The notes below the pieces were generated by a model that saw only the letters and a program-made list of their open reading frames with translations, was not told the DNA's origin and did no database searches. Shown here one piece after another: positions 22,301 through 34,200 of a stretch of 64,000 nt of DNA. Each line of letters begins with the position of its first letter. Within the stretch, counting starts at the first letter, position 1. The position numbers were made by a program, and so were the translations under genes. The stretch is from Asterochloris sp. CNOR1 (Eukaryota; Chlorophyta; Trebouxiophyceae; Trebouxiales; Trebouxiaceae), in NCBI GenBank assembly GCA_963969365.1, contig OZ017763.1:62001-126000 (forward strand). Direction: 5' to 3'.

Positions 22301-25300
22301 TGCAATGGGGAGACACAGGGTATGCACCTGATCAATGCAGGCGCATCACCAAATAGCCTTCTTGCCACATATGCCAACAAGTTACCTGCAGGCAACATGC
22401 AGCTGCGGCCACCCTGACAGAGGGTTCCATATCATCAATCCTGTTCCCTGCCCTTGGGTAGCAGCTGCCGCTTGTTGGCCCTACTGCAGGGCCATTCCCT
22501 GGCTCCCCCTTCACCTGCAGCTGCCTGCAAGTCTATCTCACCCTTGCTGCTCGAGACCCCCCCAGATGGCACCTGCTGCCTGCATGCCCCCCTGCAGGTA
22601 GACTCACTCGATCAGCCCCTGCAGGTGGTATCCCACAGCCATCACTCTGGCAGACGGCCGCATCTTCATTGCTGGGGGGTCCCACGCAGAGGCGGGGGGC
22701 TATGGCGCCATGGAGGGCGACGCAAGCCTCTACGAAGACAGCTATCAGCTGCTCACCCCCAGCACCGGGTCTCTTTCACCACCAGCATCCCTGCCCGTGC
22801 TGACAGACACCTGGCCTGTCAACTTGTACCCAGCCATCTTTGTGCTGCCCATCACGTCCAGCATCGCCGTCTTTGCTGGTGGGGCCTGTGCTGACTTGCC
22901 GAGCCACTGCCCCGTCCACAACCTGGGTCGCTGCCATGCTGCCTATCACATCCAGCATTGCTGAATTGCACAACATTGCAGGGTGTGTGCTGTGTGGCTG
23001 AGCTACCTCACCACACAGTCTCCTGTTGCCAGCATCGCTGTTCTTGCTGATGAGCCCAAGATGCGTGCTGTGCTGCTGAACCACTGCCAGACCTAGAAGT
23101 TGTACCCTGCCATTCTTGTGCTGCCTGTCACATCTAGCATTGCGATCTTTGCTGGAGAGACCTGTTTGTGTGCTGTACGACTCAGCTACTGCTTGACCCA
23201 TGCTTCTTGGCGTCTCTGTGCTGCCCATGACGCGGACAGCGTCACTGTCATTGCTGTGCATGTTTAATGCTGCCGAGCTACAGTCAGACCTAGATGCTGT
23301 GCCCTGCTAAGTTGCCGCCGTGCAGGAACCCGCTGCAGCACCCAGGCAACAATTGCACCTGCCCACCTTAGCTCAGACCCCTCGTGCTGCAGGCGCCAGG
23401 TGCGAGATCTACCGCACAGACAGCTTTCAGAGGGACACGCGCTACAGCATCATCCCAAACCTGCCAGTCCCTGCGTTCTACCCACAGACTGGCACGCCCA
23501 CTCTGCTGCCGCTGGACCCTGCAAACAGCTATGCTCCAGAGGTAATCAGGATTGCATGCTCTGCCTGCCCCCCCTGGGCACAGTGCAAGATGCAAAGCTG
23601 CAATCTGACAGCAGGGCTCAGTGCCACAGCTGACTGCAATTGGTCTGGTCAGAGCCATTCTTGCCAAACAAAGACCCCAGAGCATCACTCTTACTCAGCA
23701 TGCTTTCTTTGCTCCTCTGCAGATTGTCTTCTTTGGGGGCAGCTCTGCCGACATGGCGACTGCCACAACTCCTGCCAGCTCCTCAAGCTACCGCATCAAC
23801 ATGGCTGCAACAAACCCCACATATCTGGAGGAGGAGATGCCCAGCGGGCGACTTATGGGCGATGCTGTGCTCATGCCGGACGGCACTGTTGGCATCTTCA
23901 ACGGTGCCCAGACAGGTGTGCATGCCCTGTGAAACATTTTCAGGACCGCTTTGTGGTTTTGAACAGCAGTGTCTGCATCAGGGATCTGGCTGTGGCGCTC
24001 AATGACAATCAGCTCTTGTTGCCTGCCTGACGGCACCAATGGCATGTTCAGCAGTACCCAGACAGGTGTGCTGCCCGCCAAGCATTTGCATTGACCAGCC
24101 ATGTTTGCATCAGTGCTCTGCTGCCTTATCAGCAACTTTCTGCTCTTGTTGCCTGCCTGCCTCGAGCCGTGTTGTGCTTGCCTGGTGCTGCCTCTGCACC
24201 TGTAGAGCACTTGTGCACACCCGCCCGTTTATTCCTGCACAATAGTCCAGGTGCTGCTGCTGCGCCCTGCAGGCATTGCGGGAGGCATAATTGGCGCCAG
24301 CGCTGCAACGAACCCCACCACGGTCCCTGTCGTGTACAACCCATATGCGGCCGTGGGCAGTCGCTACTCTGAGTGGGCCGACAGCAAGATCCCACGCCTG
24401 TACCACTCTGTCGCCTTCCTGCTGCTGGACGCCACTGTGAGTGCATCACATTCTGTGTGTCAAAACTGGCAGGAAGAGTTTCCTGCAAGTGCCTGGCTGC
24501 ACCTGATTTCCTTTTACAGTGGTACCACAGATGCGTCTGGCCTGGTGACGTCACACTGGGGAAAGGTCCATGGCACAACAGCTCAGTCACCTCCCTGCTG
24601 CTGCACGCCATTGTGAATGCCTGCATGCTTGCTTGTGTTCCTTTTGTGGTGCAAGTCAGGTGCTGTGCTGCTGCCGCTTGGAGACTTCCTGCAGGATGGC
24701 CGGGCCCTGCCACTGAAAGGCAGGTTCTGGCTGGCGTGCGTTACTAGGAGAACCCTGTCTGCAGTGCTCCCTCTCGGAAAGCCCTGCCCTGCTTCTGTAA
24801 GTGCTGTCTGCCTGCTGCTGAGTGAGCCCAGGCACTCCTTGCAAAACTGGGCAGCTGCCATGCTTATCAGGAGCCTGCTGCTGCTGCACTGGCCGGCAGC
24901 AGGGTGACTTGCTGCAACCCCCTGTGCTGCAGGTGTGCTGCCAGACAGAAGCTTTGCGCTGCATTGGCCTGGCTGAGGGTTGCAAATGTTACCACTGCTG
25001 CAGGTGATGGTCCTGGGGGGAGTGTGCTACTGTAAAGTGCTGCGTGAGAGCTGATCTTGGGCAGGGCTAGCCTGCCACTGCCTTTACTGCAACTTGTGGC
25101 CACAGACACTTTGAAAGCTTCAGGGCCCATGTTTCAGGCAGCGCTCTGCTCTCTAATGCAGGCACTTCGTTGCCGTCGTCTCCTGCAGGCCATGGTGAAG
25201 GGCAGTGAGATGAATGAGGTGCACCGAGTGTCAAAATCAAATTCCCAACTTGTGTGCACCGCTGGCCTCATTCACTGCCACATGCTGTGCTGCAGGTCCT

Positions 25301-26749
25301 GGTCATGGGGCAGCCACCTCTGGCTGACCCTTGCCCCTCGAGAGCTGTGTTGGGTAACCTGTTGCCCCATTCTCTCTCCAAGCTTGAGGTTGGCCCACAC
25401 ACTGCAGGTCATGGTGATGGGCAGCGAGGTTACTGAGGAGTACAGAGTGCAAGTGTTCACCCCACCCTACCTCCAGACTGGTGCATCGCGCCCCACCATC
25501 ACCACCGCCCCAGCCGCAGTGAGTACTGCTGCCAGCCCGCTGCCGGCCAATCTCTAGCCGCTGGGACATTGTTGGGGCCAAGAGCTGAGCAGTCCTGGCT
25601 GCTGCACCCCATGTTATGTTTGGCTAGGTTCTGCAAGCCTCAGGTCATGTGTTCCCGTGCCTTTGCAGGCCCCACCCAACACACAAGCTCCTTGCAGTCA
25701 GCAATGTGCTGGTCGTGCAGCTTGCGCGGCCGTCCCAGAGCTTGAGCAGCTGCGCTTTGCTGCCTGCAATTGCGTTTCTCACAACAAGCCTGATTGTGGC
25801 TGTCCTGCAGCCATCAGCGTACCATGCAACCTTGGACAGCCTGGAGCGCGGCCATTCCCCATCTGTAGGCTCACAGCAGAGGCCTCAGCAACGCAATGCC
25901 TGTGCTACCAAGTGTGACACTGTTTCTCCAGGCCGAGTGCTGCAAGCACATTTCAGTAGCAAGAGGGCTCCCGCATGTTAGATATAAGGCCTGATTTGCA
26001 CCTGCCTGCAGGTGGGCTATGCAAAGCAATTCAGCGTGGGCTACAAGGGCACCACCAGCATCGACAGGGTGGTCATGATCCGCCAGTCTGCAGTCACCCA
26101 CTCCCTGCACACCGATGCCCGCGAGGTCGTGCTGGTCATCAACAGCTCCACCCCCAGCAGCGTCACCTGCACCTCGCCTCCTGACCCCAGCATTGCTGTG
26201 CCAGGTCAGCACTGCTGCAGGGCTACTTACGTCAGCATACTCCACATCAGACCCACCTCTGGCAGCATCTCCTGCACCTCATCTGTGATGTAGAGGGTTG
26301 CCGTTTCGGTTGAGTGTCGAAGCTGCAATGCTTGGTCTGGCAGAGGTTGCATCTTGTACTGGAGGCCGTACCCCTGTCATCAATGCATCTGGCCTCATCG
26401 CCGTGACAGGTGAGTTCTGCCACTTGTAGTGGCATCAGTTGGTGCCTGTGGCTGCCAGTAGCACTCCTGGCAGCTTGCGCACCTGTACATCTCCTTGAGC
26501 TGCTCTCACGCCCATGACAGACACAACTCACACCCATGTTGTGGCATTCACTGCTGCTCTTTGCCTGTGTGTCAGTGGCCAACGGTGCGATGCCGTATGG
26601 AAGCCTGTACTGTGCCTCATCCAGCACTCCACTCCAGAGCCCTCTTTCAAATTCACTGCTCCTCTTTGCTGCACACTGCAGGCAACTATATGCTGTTCAT
26701 CCTGAGCCAGGGTGTGCCATCTGTCGCAAAGTGGGTCAGCATTGCCTGA
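16351..26749 (+). CDS. Secreted glyoxal/galactose-oxidase-like copper radical oxidase with sequon-rich N-terminal region
   Basis: Copper radical oxidases convert aldehydes or alcohols plus O2 to acids or aldehydes plus H2O2 outside the cell. Exon 1 (16351-16462) encodes a typical signal peptide, MIRLAAAVLVVGCWSGGTWA. Further exons are 17069-17289, 17686-17818, 18331-18414, 18779-18876 (or 18918), 19551-19674, 19875-20018, 20823-20923, 21212-21347, 21760-21865, 22625-22878, 23393-23541, 23723-23915, 24273-24436, 25408-25518, 26012-26204 and 26682-26749, about 796 residues in continuous phase. The first ~250 residues are Ser/Ala/Gly-rich with many N-x-S/T sequons. Exon 19875-20018 encodes an SPPPSSP-type proline-rich linker. 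The catalytic part follows glyoxal oxidase: AFCSGTAFGPDGE (radical-forming Cys), RWYPTAITLADGRIFIAGGS, RLYHSVAFLLLD (axial Tyr and copper His), FTPPYL, THSLHTDAR (second copper His) and the terminal block NYMLFILSQGVPSVAKWV. Substrate specificity cannot be told. The exact exon set between 18.9 and 19.5 kb is uncertain. Confidence 0.9.
22879..23250 (+). repeat. Serial degraded copies of the end of oxidase exon 22625-22878
   Basis: The exon end encoding LYPAIFVLPITSSIAVFAG is followed by at least three weaker copies at about 22920-22965, 23025-23055 and 23100-23160, with a possible fourth near 23215-23255. The shared words are CTGCC(C/T)(A/G)TCACATC(C/T)AGCAT and (G/A)TCTTTGCTGG. They account for a 161-residue open frame on the opposite strand that is otherwise meaningless. 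Confidence 0.75.
24029..24155 (+). repeat. Copy of oxidase exon end with intact splice donor
   Basis: Bases 24029-24071 match 23879-23921 at 36 of 43 positions by my count. They include the terminal CCCAGACAG and the GTGTGC donor. The following intron sequence is also similar (a shared TTGTTGCCTGCCTG block), so the duplicated unit is about 145 bp. Confidence 0.75.
25195..25245 (+). repeat. Copy of acceptor and start of oxidase exon 25408-25518
   Basis: CTGCAG followed by a frame reading AMVKGSEMNEVHRV mirrors the real exon start VMVMGSEVTEEYRV. A shorter third copy (CTGCAGGTCCTGGTCATGG) sits at about 25291. The 25408 copy continues correctly into the family sequence and is taken as the exon. 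Confidence 0.7.
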
Positions 26750-28252
26750 GAAAGGACCCCCTCCTATAGCCCTATTGAGTCCCCAGCACCCTTGAGCTAT
26801 CTGCCAGTGTGTATGCGCCACCCTGCATCTGCTGCAACAAGCAGAGCTTGTGTGGCTTCATGAAGGGTTGCGCAGACTTCCCCTACCACACCCCACAACT
26901 TGCATAGATTCTTATAAGAAGACAACATGCCACCAAGCCCCTATGTGACCACATTTGTATGTTGCAAATTTGGTGCACTTGTTGTGGTCCCCTTACCACT
27001 GATCAGTGATGACTGCCCCCCTCAAGACCCCCTTGATTCATAGCATCACCACAATTGCATGCTTTGTGTTGCTGCTGAACATCCTACAGCTGTTCTTAAC
27101 ATGTCAACATCCCTGCAATGGCGAGGAAGCCCAGGCCTACAGTTCAGGCTGTCAGGCAAACAGAGCTGGGATCTAAGTCCAGTGCAGTGGCCACAGAGCA
27201 AAGCCCTTCTTTGTGTCATTGACAGCCTAAGCTGCGCCAGCAATGCGAGGATGGTGCTGATTGGAAAAGTGTGAGTTCAATTCAGAGATGGACTGTCTGC
27301 AGCTGATGAACACAGTTGGTGTCTGACTGAGTGAAGCAGAAGCCATGCATATGAGCGGCATGAGCACCAGTTCAAGGCAGGGCTGTCCCCTGCAGCAGAG
27401 TGTTCATTAAACGATGCTCAGGCTGCGGTGGGGCCTGTGCTGGTGGGCCTGCAGCACAGTCCAGGCAGGCAGTACTGCCCAGCATTGATGAACAGCTGCT
27501 TTGGAGCCTAGGCCACAGTGCTTCAGAGGTGAGCATGGCAGGACTGTCTGTTCCCAGCAGCTCCTTGGTAGGCAGGGCCAGGCTGCTGTTGTCCTCATCC
27601 AAGGGAAGCCAAGTACCCCAGCTGCTTCTGTTGACTCAGGAAGCAGAGGGGTTGAATATTGTGCAAGTGTCAGCGTGCCAAGGGAAGGACAAGCCGCAGC
27701 CAGCTTTGAGCATGCAGAAGAAATGAATGAATGTCGACTTTCTGTGTTGACTCCAGTCCAGGGTTCAGATTCCCAGCTTAGCACGGACAGCAGCAAAAGC
27801 TTACGAAGTCTTGGCGCACTGCAACCTGACAGGACTGGCATGCCTCGACATACTGAAATAAGGCGCCTGGATCAGACTTGCCGCTGAATACAGCACAGTC
27901 ACCTGTCCAGGTATGCTGCAAACGTGCAGTGGCTCCCATGACCATGCTCACCCAGATCTTGTCTCCTTGGTGGGAGCAGCATGTCACATGAGGCCAGGCC
28001 TCGTGCGAGCTTGATTGAGCCAGCTACAGAAGCAGCAGACTGTAGCACAGCATACCTTGTTGTCCTGTACATGATGCTGAGCAGCAAGAGTGGGGGCTCA
28101 TAGCGCAAGGCGTCTCTGGCAAAGGCATTGCAGCACACCTCGCTTTGCAGGGCTATAAGCTCGCCAGGAAGCGCAGAGCGCACCAAGGCAGGCCACAGCG
28201 GCTTGCCAGCAGCCTCTGGCCCAACTCACGTGTGCTGCGCTGGAGCTGCAGC
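26750..28252. other. Intergenic region with candidate minus-strand gene
   Basis: No family is recognised. Minus-strand open frames at 28186-27899 (starting MVRSALPGELIALQSEVCC), 27841-27407 (containing RLRKLLLLSVLSW and LAAACPSLGTLTL) and 27602-27372 (ending in a stop) look weakly like an F-box/leucine-rich-repeat protein. Exon joins are unresolved and the F-box resemblance is slight. If real, the gene would be divergent from RPA1 with 66 bp between start codons. Confidence 0.25.
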
Positions 28253-31200
28253 ATGTCGTACAACCTCAGCAAGGGGGCCCCGCGCCAGATGCTTGATGTG
28301 AGCTGCAGTGGCATGTGCAGCTCTGAGGCCAGGCGCAAGGCCAGCTTGCCAGAGCTGCAGCCTAAGCGCTCCGTGAAGCATGCACAGATGTCTGGCATCG
28401 GTGGCCTGTGCTGGCTGCCTGCCACACCAAAGCCTCAGCTTCAGCCTGCAGATCTTGGCTATCTGAGGCCAGCCTGTGCATCGAGGCTATACTGAGCCTT
28501 TGCTGTGCTGTCCCTGCAGGGCAACACAGAGATCAAGCCTGTCCTGCAGTGCATCGGTGAGGCCATCTTCTGCCTGACACTGCGCTATCTGCATTTGTGA
28601 GCAGCTGCCGGCACTCATGTTGCCAAATGCCCTGCATCAATCTGCTGCGCCTGGGGCCCCTTCACAGCTTGAGCGTCCCGATGCACCACACAGTGAAGCC
28701 ATGGGGCCACGCCATGCATCTCAGGCAGCGCTAATCTGTCAACTGACATGTTTGCCCACTCCTCTGCAGGCGTGCGGATGATGCAGAGTCCTACCTCCCC
28801 CCAGGCGCGTTACAGAATTGCTGTCAGCGACGGCGAACACTACTGCTCAGCCATGCTGGCCACTCAGCTAAATGACATCGCCAAGCAGATCAAGCAGGAG
28901 GGAGGCCAGCCCTTCCTGCAGGACGCCATCCTGCGCCTGGACGACTTCCTCTGCAATGAGCTGCAGGGGCGCAGGTAAAAGATGGGTGCTCAGAACTGGA
29001 TGCAAAGTGGGGCCTGTGATGCTGTAAAGTTGCTGGAGCTGGTGGGCCTCGCTGTGCGAAGAGCTGCAGAGTGTGTAGTGACTGCCGCAGTGGCATTGCA
29101 GCAGGTGAGGACAGGGGGGTGCCATGTCTGCCGGCGCTTTACATCTGTGCTGGCAGCGGGTTCCCATGCAACAAGCTGCAGGCTGCCAGTCATCAAGGGA
29201 CTTGTGCTGTGGATTGCCTAAAGCAGCGGGCTTTGTTAGCCTGCGCTGCGCTGGCAGGTCAGCCTGCTTCCTTGGCGTCCGCAGCTGTACAGCTCGGCGG
29301 CGCAGCAATGCTTTGCGTGTTCTTGCCTGCAGGGTCATCATTGTGCTGGGCTTGACGGTGCTGGGCAGTGCGCCCTCCATTGGCCAACCGGTCAACATTG
29401 ACCCGCCTCGCCCCCAGCAGGGCCAGGCTTTGGCACCTCGCCCACCGCCGCAGCAGCCCACCACCAGTGCCCCTCGCCCCTATGGCGTGGGGCAGCAGGC
29501 AGGTAACGGCTACGGCGCTCCCAGGGCTGCAGCAGGCGGCTATGGGCAGGCCCTCCAGCAGCAACAGCAGGGTGGCGGAGCTGCCCCAGGCGGAGGTGGC
29601 TATGGGGCACCCGCTGGTGAGCTTGGCTTTGCTGCAGGCCATGCACCTTGGCATGTGGCGGTGCCTGTGCATGTGGGGTTGTCCAGCATAGAGGGGGCTG
29701 TAGCTCACCCTCTGGTGAGCATGGCTGCTCTTCAGGGTGTGGCACATGCATGCCAGTCTGTGTAGGCGCAACCTCGGCTGCTCAGGGAGGTGGCAGAACG
29801 CAATCTCTGGTGGGGCTGCGCTTGTCTAAACCTGTGTCCAGGACTGTCTGAGCATCAGAGACGCACAGATGAGGTCAGGCCTGCTGCAGGACTGTCATAT
29901 TAGACATAATTCAGGGGCTTCTTGGTATGCCAGAATGGCCTGGGGCAGGCTTAGGCTCTCTGCCCAGCGTATGGGTTTCTCTGCAGCATGCTGCTCCCCT
30001 TGCAGGTGGTGTGCTGCCTGTTGCAGCAGCAGGCACGCAGAGTTCCAATTGCCCGATGCTGCAGGAGGCTATGGAGGTGGTGGCGGTGGGTATGGCCAGC
30101 CAGCTGCTGCAAGGCCCTATGGCGCCCCTCAGGGTGGAGGCGGCGGCTATGGACAGGCCAATGGTGTGTATGGGGCTGCACCTCCAGGTGAGTGACATCG
30201 ATGAGGGATGTTAAGCTGGGGGCCACCATGCCTCTGTAAGCCTTGGCAAACAGTGTGGAAAAGGCTGGGCAGGTCATGCTGCAGAATGAGTCCCCAACAT
30301 GGTGGCATCATACTGACCTCTGCGTTTTAGAGGCAGAAGCACGCTCTGAGGTGCTTGCACTCTTGCTGCATGGCAGCATGGTCCATCATCAGAGGTTTTT
30401 TGAAAGTGGTTTGTTGCTGCAGTCCATGTGATGGCTTGCCCTGGATGTCTGTGCAGGCAGGTGTACGTCGTGGGAGTCCATTCCGTGCCCCCCTAGGGTG
30501 CTCTCAGCTGTTGTCATTTGGCAAAATCCTGCTGCAGGCGGGTACGGCACCGCCACCTACCAGCAGCCTGCCCCCCAGTACAATGTCAACCGTGGGGGTC
30601 CCACAGTCAAGAACGAGGCTGCCGCCAAGATCCTGCCCATCACTGCTCTGAACGCCTACCAAACACGCTGGCACATCAAGGCCAGGGTGACCTCTCGCTC
30701 TGAGATGCGCAGGTCAGAGCTGCCCTGCTTCCCACATGTGCTGAGTCACAGTGCTGATGCGTGCTGCAGTCACAGCATGTTGCCCATGCCTTACTGCCGT
30801 CAGCTGATGGTGCCAGACAATGCTGCCCATGCCTGATGCGTAAGTCTGTTCAACATTTCGTTTGAATGCTGGATAGTAAGGCCAGGGTGACCTCACGCTC
30901 CTGCAGATTCTCAGGCGCAAGGGGCGAGGGCAAGGTTTTCTCATTTGACCTTGTGGATGCCTCTGGTGGCGAGATTCGGTGCACTGCCTTCAATGACACG
31001 GCTGACAAGTTTTACGAAGTGATCCACCAGGGCGAGGTCTACATCATAAGCAAGGCCAGCTTGAAGCCCAAGAATGCGGTGGGTTCTGATCTATGCGTGT
31101 CACCGCCTGCCTCTGTTTAACTATGGCCTCATTGTGGGCGTGAGCGGCCGGACTACCAGGAACAGCTAAAGCAGCAACAGCTTGACTGCCAAGAGCAAGT

Positions 31201-34200
31201 TGAGATGTGGTGCTAAAGGCTTTTGCAAACGCTCCTGCAAGTGTGTGTGCCAGTTACTAACCCTCTGCACTGGACATGTTGCAACAGCATCTTAGAGCTC
31301 AGGTCGTACATCAGGCTGCACCTGCTGCTTCAATTGTGTGAAGGGGGGGCACAGCTGACTACCACCCTCATTTCCCTCCAGAGGTTCAACCACACGAACC
31401 ACGACTTTGAGATCACCCTGGAGAATGCCACCACCATCGAGCATGTGCAGGAACAGGCGGCAGAGATCCCACAAGTGCAGTACTCGGTAAGCTGCCCAGC
31501 TGCCTGCTTGCTGGGGGAGATCCATTGTACCCCTTCCTGGGCTGCCTTCTTACACATACTAGCCATTGCCAGGCAAAGACATAGGAGGGGAGGCACCTGC
31601 ACCCTTCTGTGCTATGTAGCTGCCTGCTCACGCCTGAACGGTAGCTGTTGCGCTCGTGTGAGCCTGCACAAGTGTCATGCAGTGCTGCGCTGTGTAGTGA
31701 CAGCAGCCAACAGTATTGACCACACCTGTTATCTGCCATGCAAGTTCCTGCATTGCGTAGTGGCCTTTGCTTCTCCACTTTTGCTGTTTGTCTCACACTG
31801 CACTCTTACCCGGTAATGCACTCATGTACAGCAATCCACACTCTTGTGCCGCCCTGCAGTTCCGGCCCATTGGTGACATCAACAGCCTTGCGGCTGGCAG
31901 CATCCTGGACCTGATTGGAGTGGTAGAGTCATGCGAGCAGCCAGTCACCCTGACCCGCAAGGATGGCACTGAGGCCACCAAGCGCAGCATGACCCTTCGC
32001 GACACCAGCAAAGCCTCCATTGAACTTACGCTGTGGGGGCAGCTGACTGAGGACCCCGGGGCACAGATCTCTCAGGTGCATCACGGTCAAGTCAGTAATC
32101 TGTACTCATGCATGCTAGGCCAAGCAAGGTGTGCTGCATTGTTACTATGATCGGCAGACATGTCAGGTTGACTGGCTGGGTCGTGTAGGTCTGGCTGCTA
32201 GGCTGCAGCGCGGTACAGCTGTTGGGTGCTGGGAAGGCGCTGCGATTGTGGATAGCGGTGTGCAGTGTTTGGCAACCAGGAAGGTGCTGTGAGGGCTGCC
32301 TCACCTTTGCATCTGTGCCTGCAGGCTGTGGAGAGCAACCAGCACCCAGTGCTAGCGGTGAAGGCTGCGAGAGTGGGCGACTTCAATGGCAAGTCGCTGT
32401 CCACAATCAGCACATCACGGCTGACCATGGACCCCCCTGATCTGCCAGAGGCTGGCAACCTGCGCAACTGGTGCGCGGCGGTGCCACGCTCTACGTGGCT
32501 GCACATACCCTGCTGCCTTACTTACCAACTTCAAGCCGGGAAGGGGCCAGGCTCAGCACTGTGTGCTGCTTGCGTCTGTGCATGTAACAAGTGGCTGATC
32601 TGCCAGAGGCCAGCACGCTGCGCAACTGCTGGGCAGGGCCTCCTCCCTTCCCGCCCTGGAAGTTGCCTCAATGACTGCCAGCAAGGCGGCTCCCCCGTAC
32701 ATGATCACCACTGTATGTTCTTTGTACCCCACTGCATAAGCAGGATTGAAAGGAGTCCTATTCCTTACGCTGTCAGGCCCTCACAACTTTTCCCTGAGCA
32801 TGCGCACACTGCAAACGCATGCAGCTGTTCCAGCGTTGACACGATGACCGAAGCCCTGGTGAAAGCTGCTGGTAAGCCCCTCTGTGTGCCTGAGAAGGCA
32901 CAACCAGAGCAGCCACATTCCTAGCTTACCAGCCCAAGCAAATTGGTGCAGGCCCCTCCATCTTTTGCAGCTACTTGTACCTCGGCCCTCTGACAGTCCC
33001 CCTCAGAGGTCCTCCCCATGGCTGCAGGTACAACGGCGGCGGCGCCACAGAAGAGGTGCAGGCCCTGAGCAGCATGCGTGGCGGGGCCATGGGGCGCAAT
33101 GACCGGCGCGCCTTCCTGAGCACCATCAAGGATGAGGGGCTCGGGATGGATGGGCAGGGGCAGACCCTCCAGGTGGGTAGGGTCCCTTGATGCAGCAGCT
33201 TGTCTTGCGTAGCCTGGGACACCTGGCCCCTAGTTTTTTGCTCTCTGCTCGAAAGTGGTTGGTAGGTTAATTGGTTGGTTGGTAGACTTTACAAGCGCAG
33301 GACAGGCAGGGACACTCCTGTCAGGTGAGCAGAAGGCTGCAGCAGGACTGCTTGCTGAGCAGTGCAGAGGTCGGTCTGACAGGTTGCTGGCGCTTGCGCC
33401 AAGCCCACGTTGCCTTAGCCAAATCCTCGCAGTAGACTTAGAGGGTGTCCTGCCCTTGCTTGTCCATACTGGTCAATCCATGCTGTGCAGGAAGCCAGCA
33501 ATTGCTTCAGAATCTGCTGTTTTGCCTTGCCCAACTGCCTTGCAGTCTTCAACATTGCACAGCCACCTGCACAGCTCTTGCGCCCCACAATTTCACTCAC
33601 GTGACATGGCCAGCTGTACAGGTGGTCACCACAGCGTCTTGCTTGTGGTCGGTCACTTCACAGGGTCCATTCTGTGGACATGGCTGGCAATGTATGCTGA
33701 ATGTGCAAACAACCCCTAGCGCACCCCGTAGCGCTGTGACACTGCACTGCGACACTGCTGCAATATTGCTTTGCAAGGAGCTGCCATAGGCTCCTTTTCG
33801 CCAGAAAGGAGGGGTTAGTGTCCTGCTTCCATCTGGTCACTGCAAAGGGCAGGCACATGAGTTTAGCGTGTAAAGCCCCACAGTGCCCTGGCATCGCTGA
33901 GCCTCTGCTGCAGGTGGCCTCTACAGTGTCCTGGTTTCGTACTGAGAACCAGTACTACCAAGCGTGCACCAATCAACGCGAGCCGGGAAAGGCCTGCAAC
34001 AAGAAGCTGCAGCAGAATGACGACGGCTGGTGAGCCAGCGTGCCGATGCTGAAGGCTGTCTGAGCCAGGCCAGATGCGCTGGTGGGCCTGCTTCTGCAGC
34101 AGTGATTGTCAGCTTTGTGATACACCAGCAAGGGTCCCCCGGCAGCAAGTCAGGTACCTCTGCATGAGGGCCAGGGATGGTGTTTGTGCCTGCTGCTCTG

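Noticed and set aside
22776-23261. 161-residue minus-strand frame with internal repeats
   Set aside because: The repeats are the antisense of duplicated oxidase exon ends; no independent gene.
30065-30187. Gly-rich frame as an RNA-binding or structural protein gene
   Set aside because: It joins in phase to RPA1 exons on both sides and is a linker of that protein, not a separate gene.
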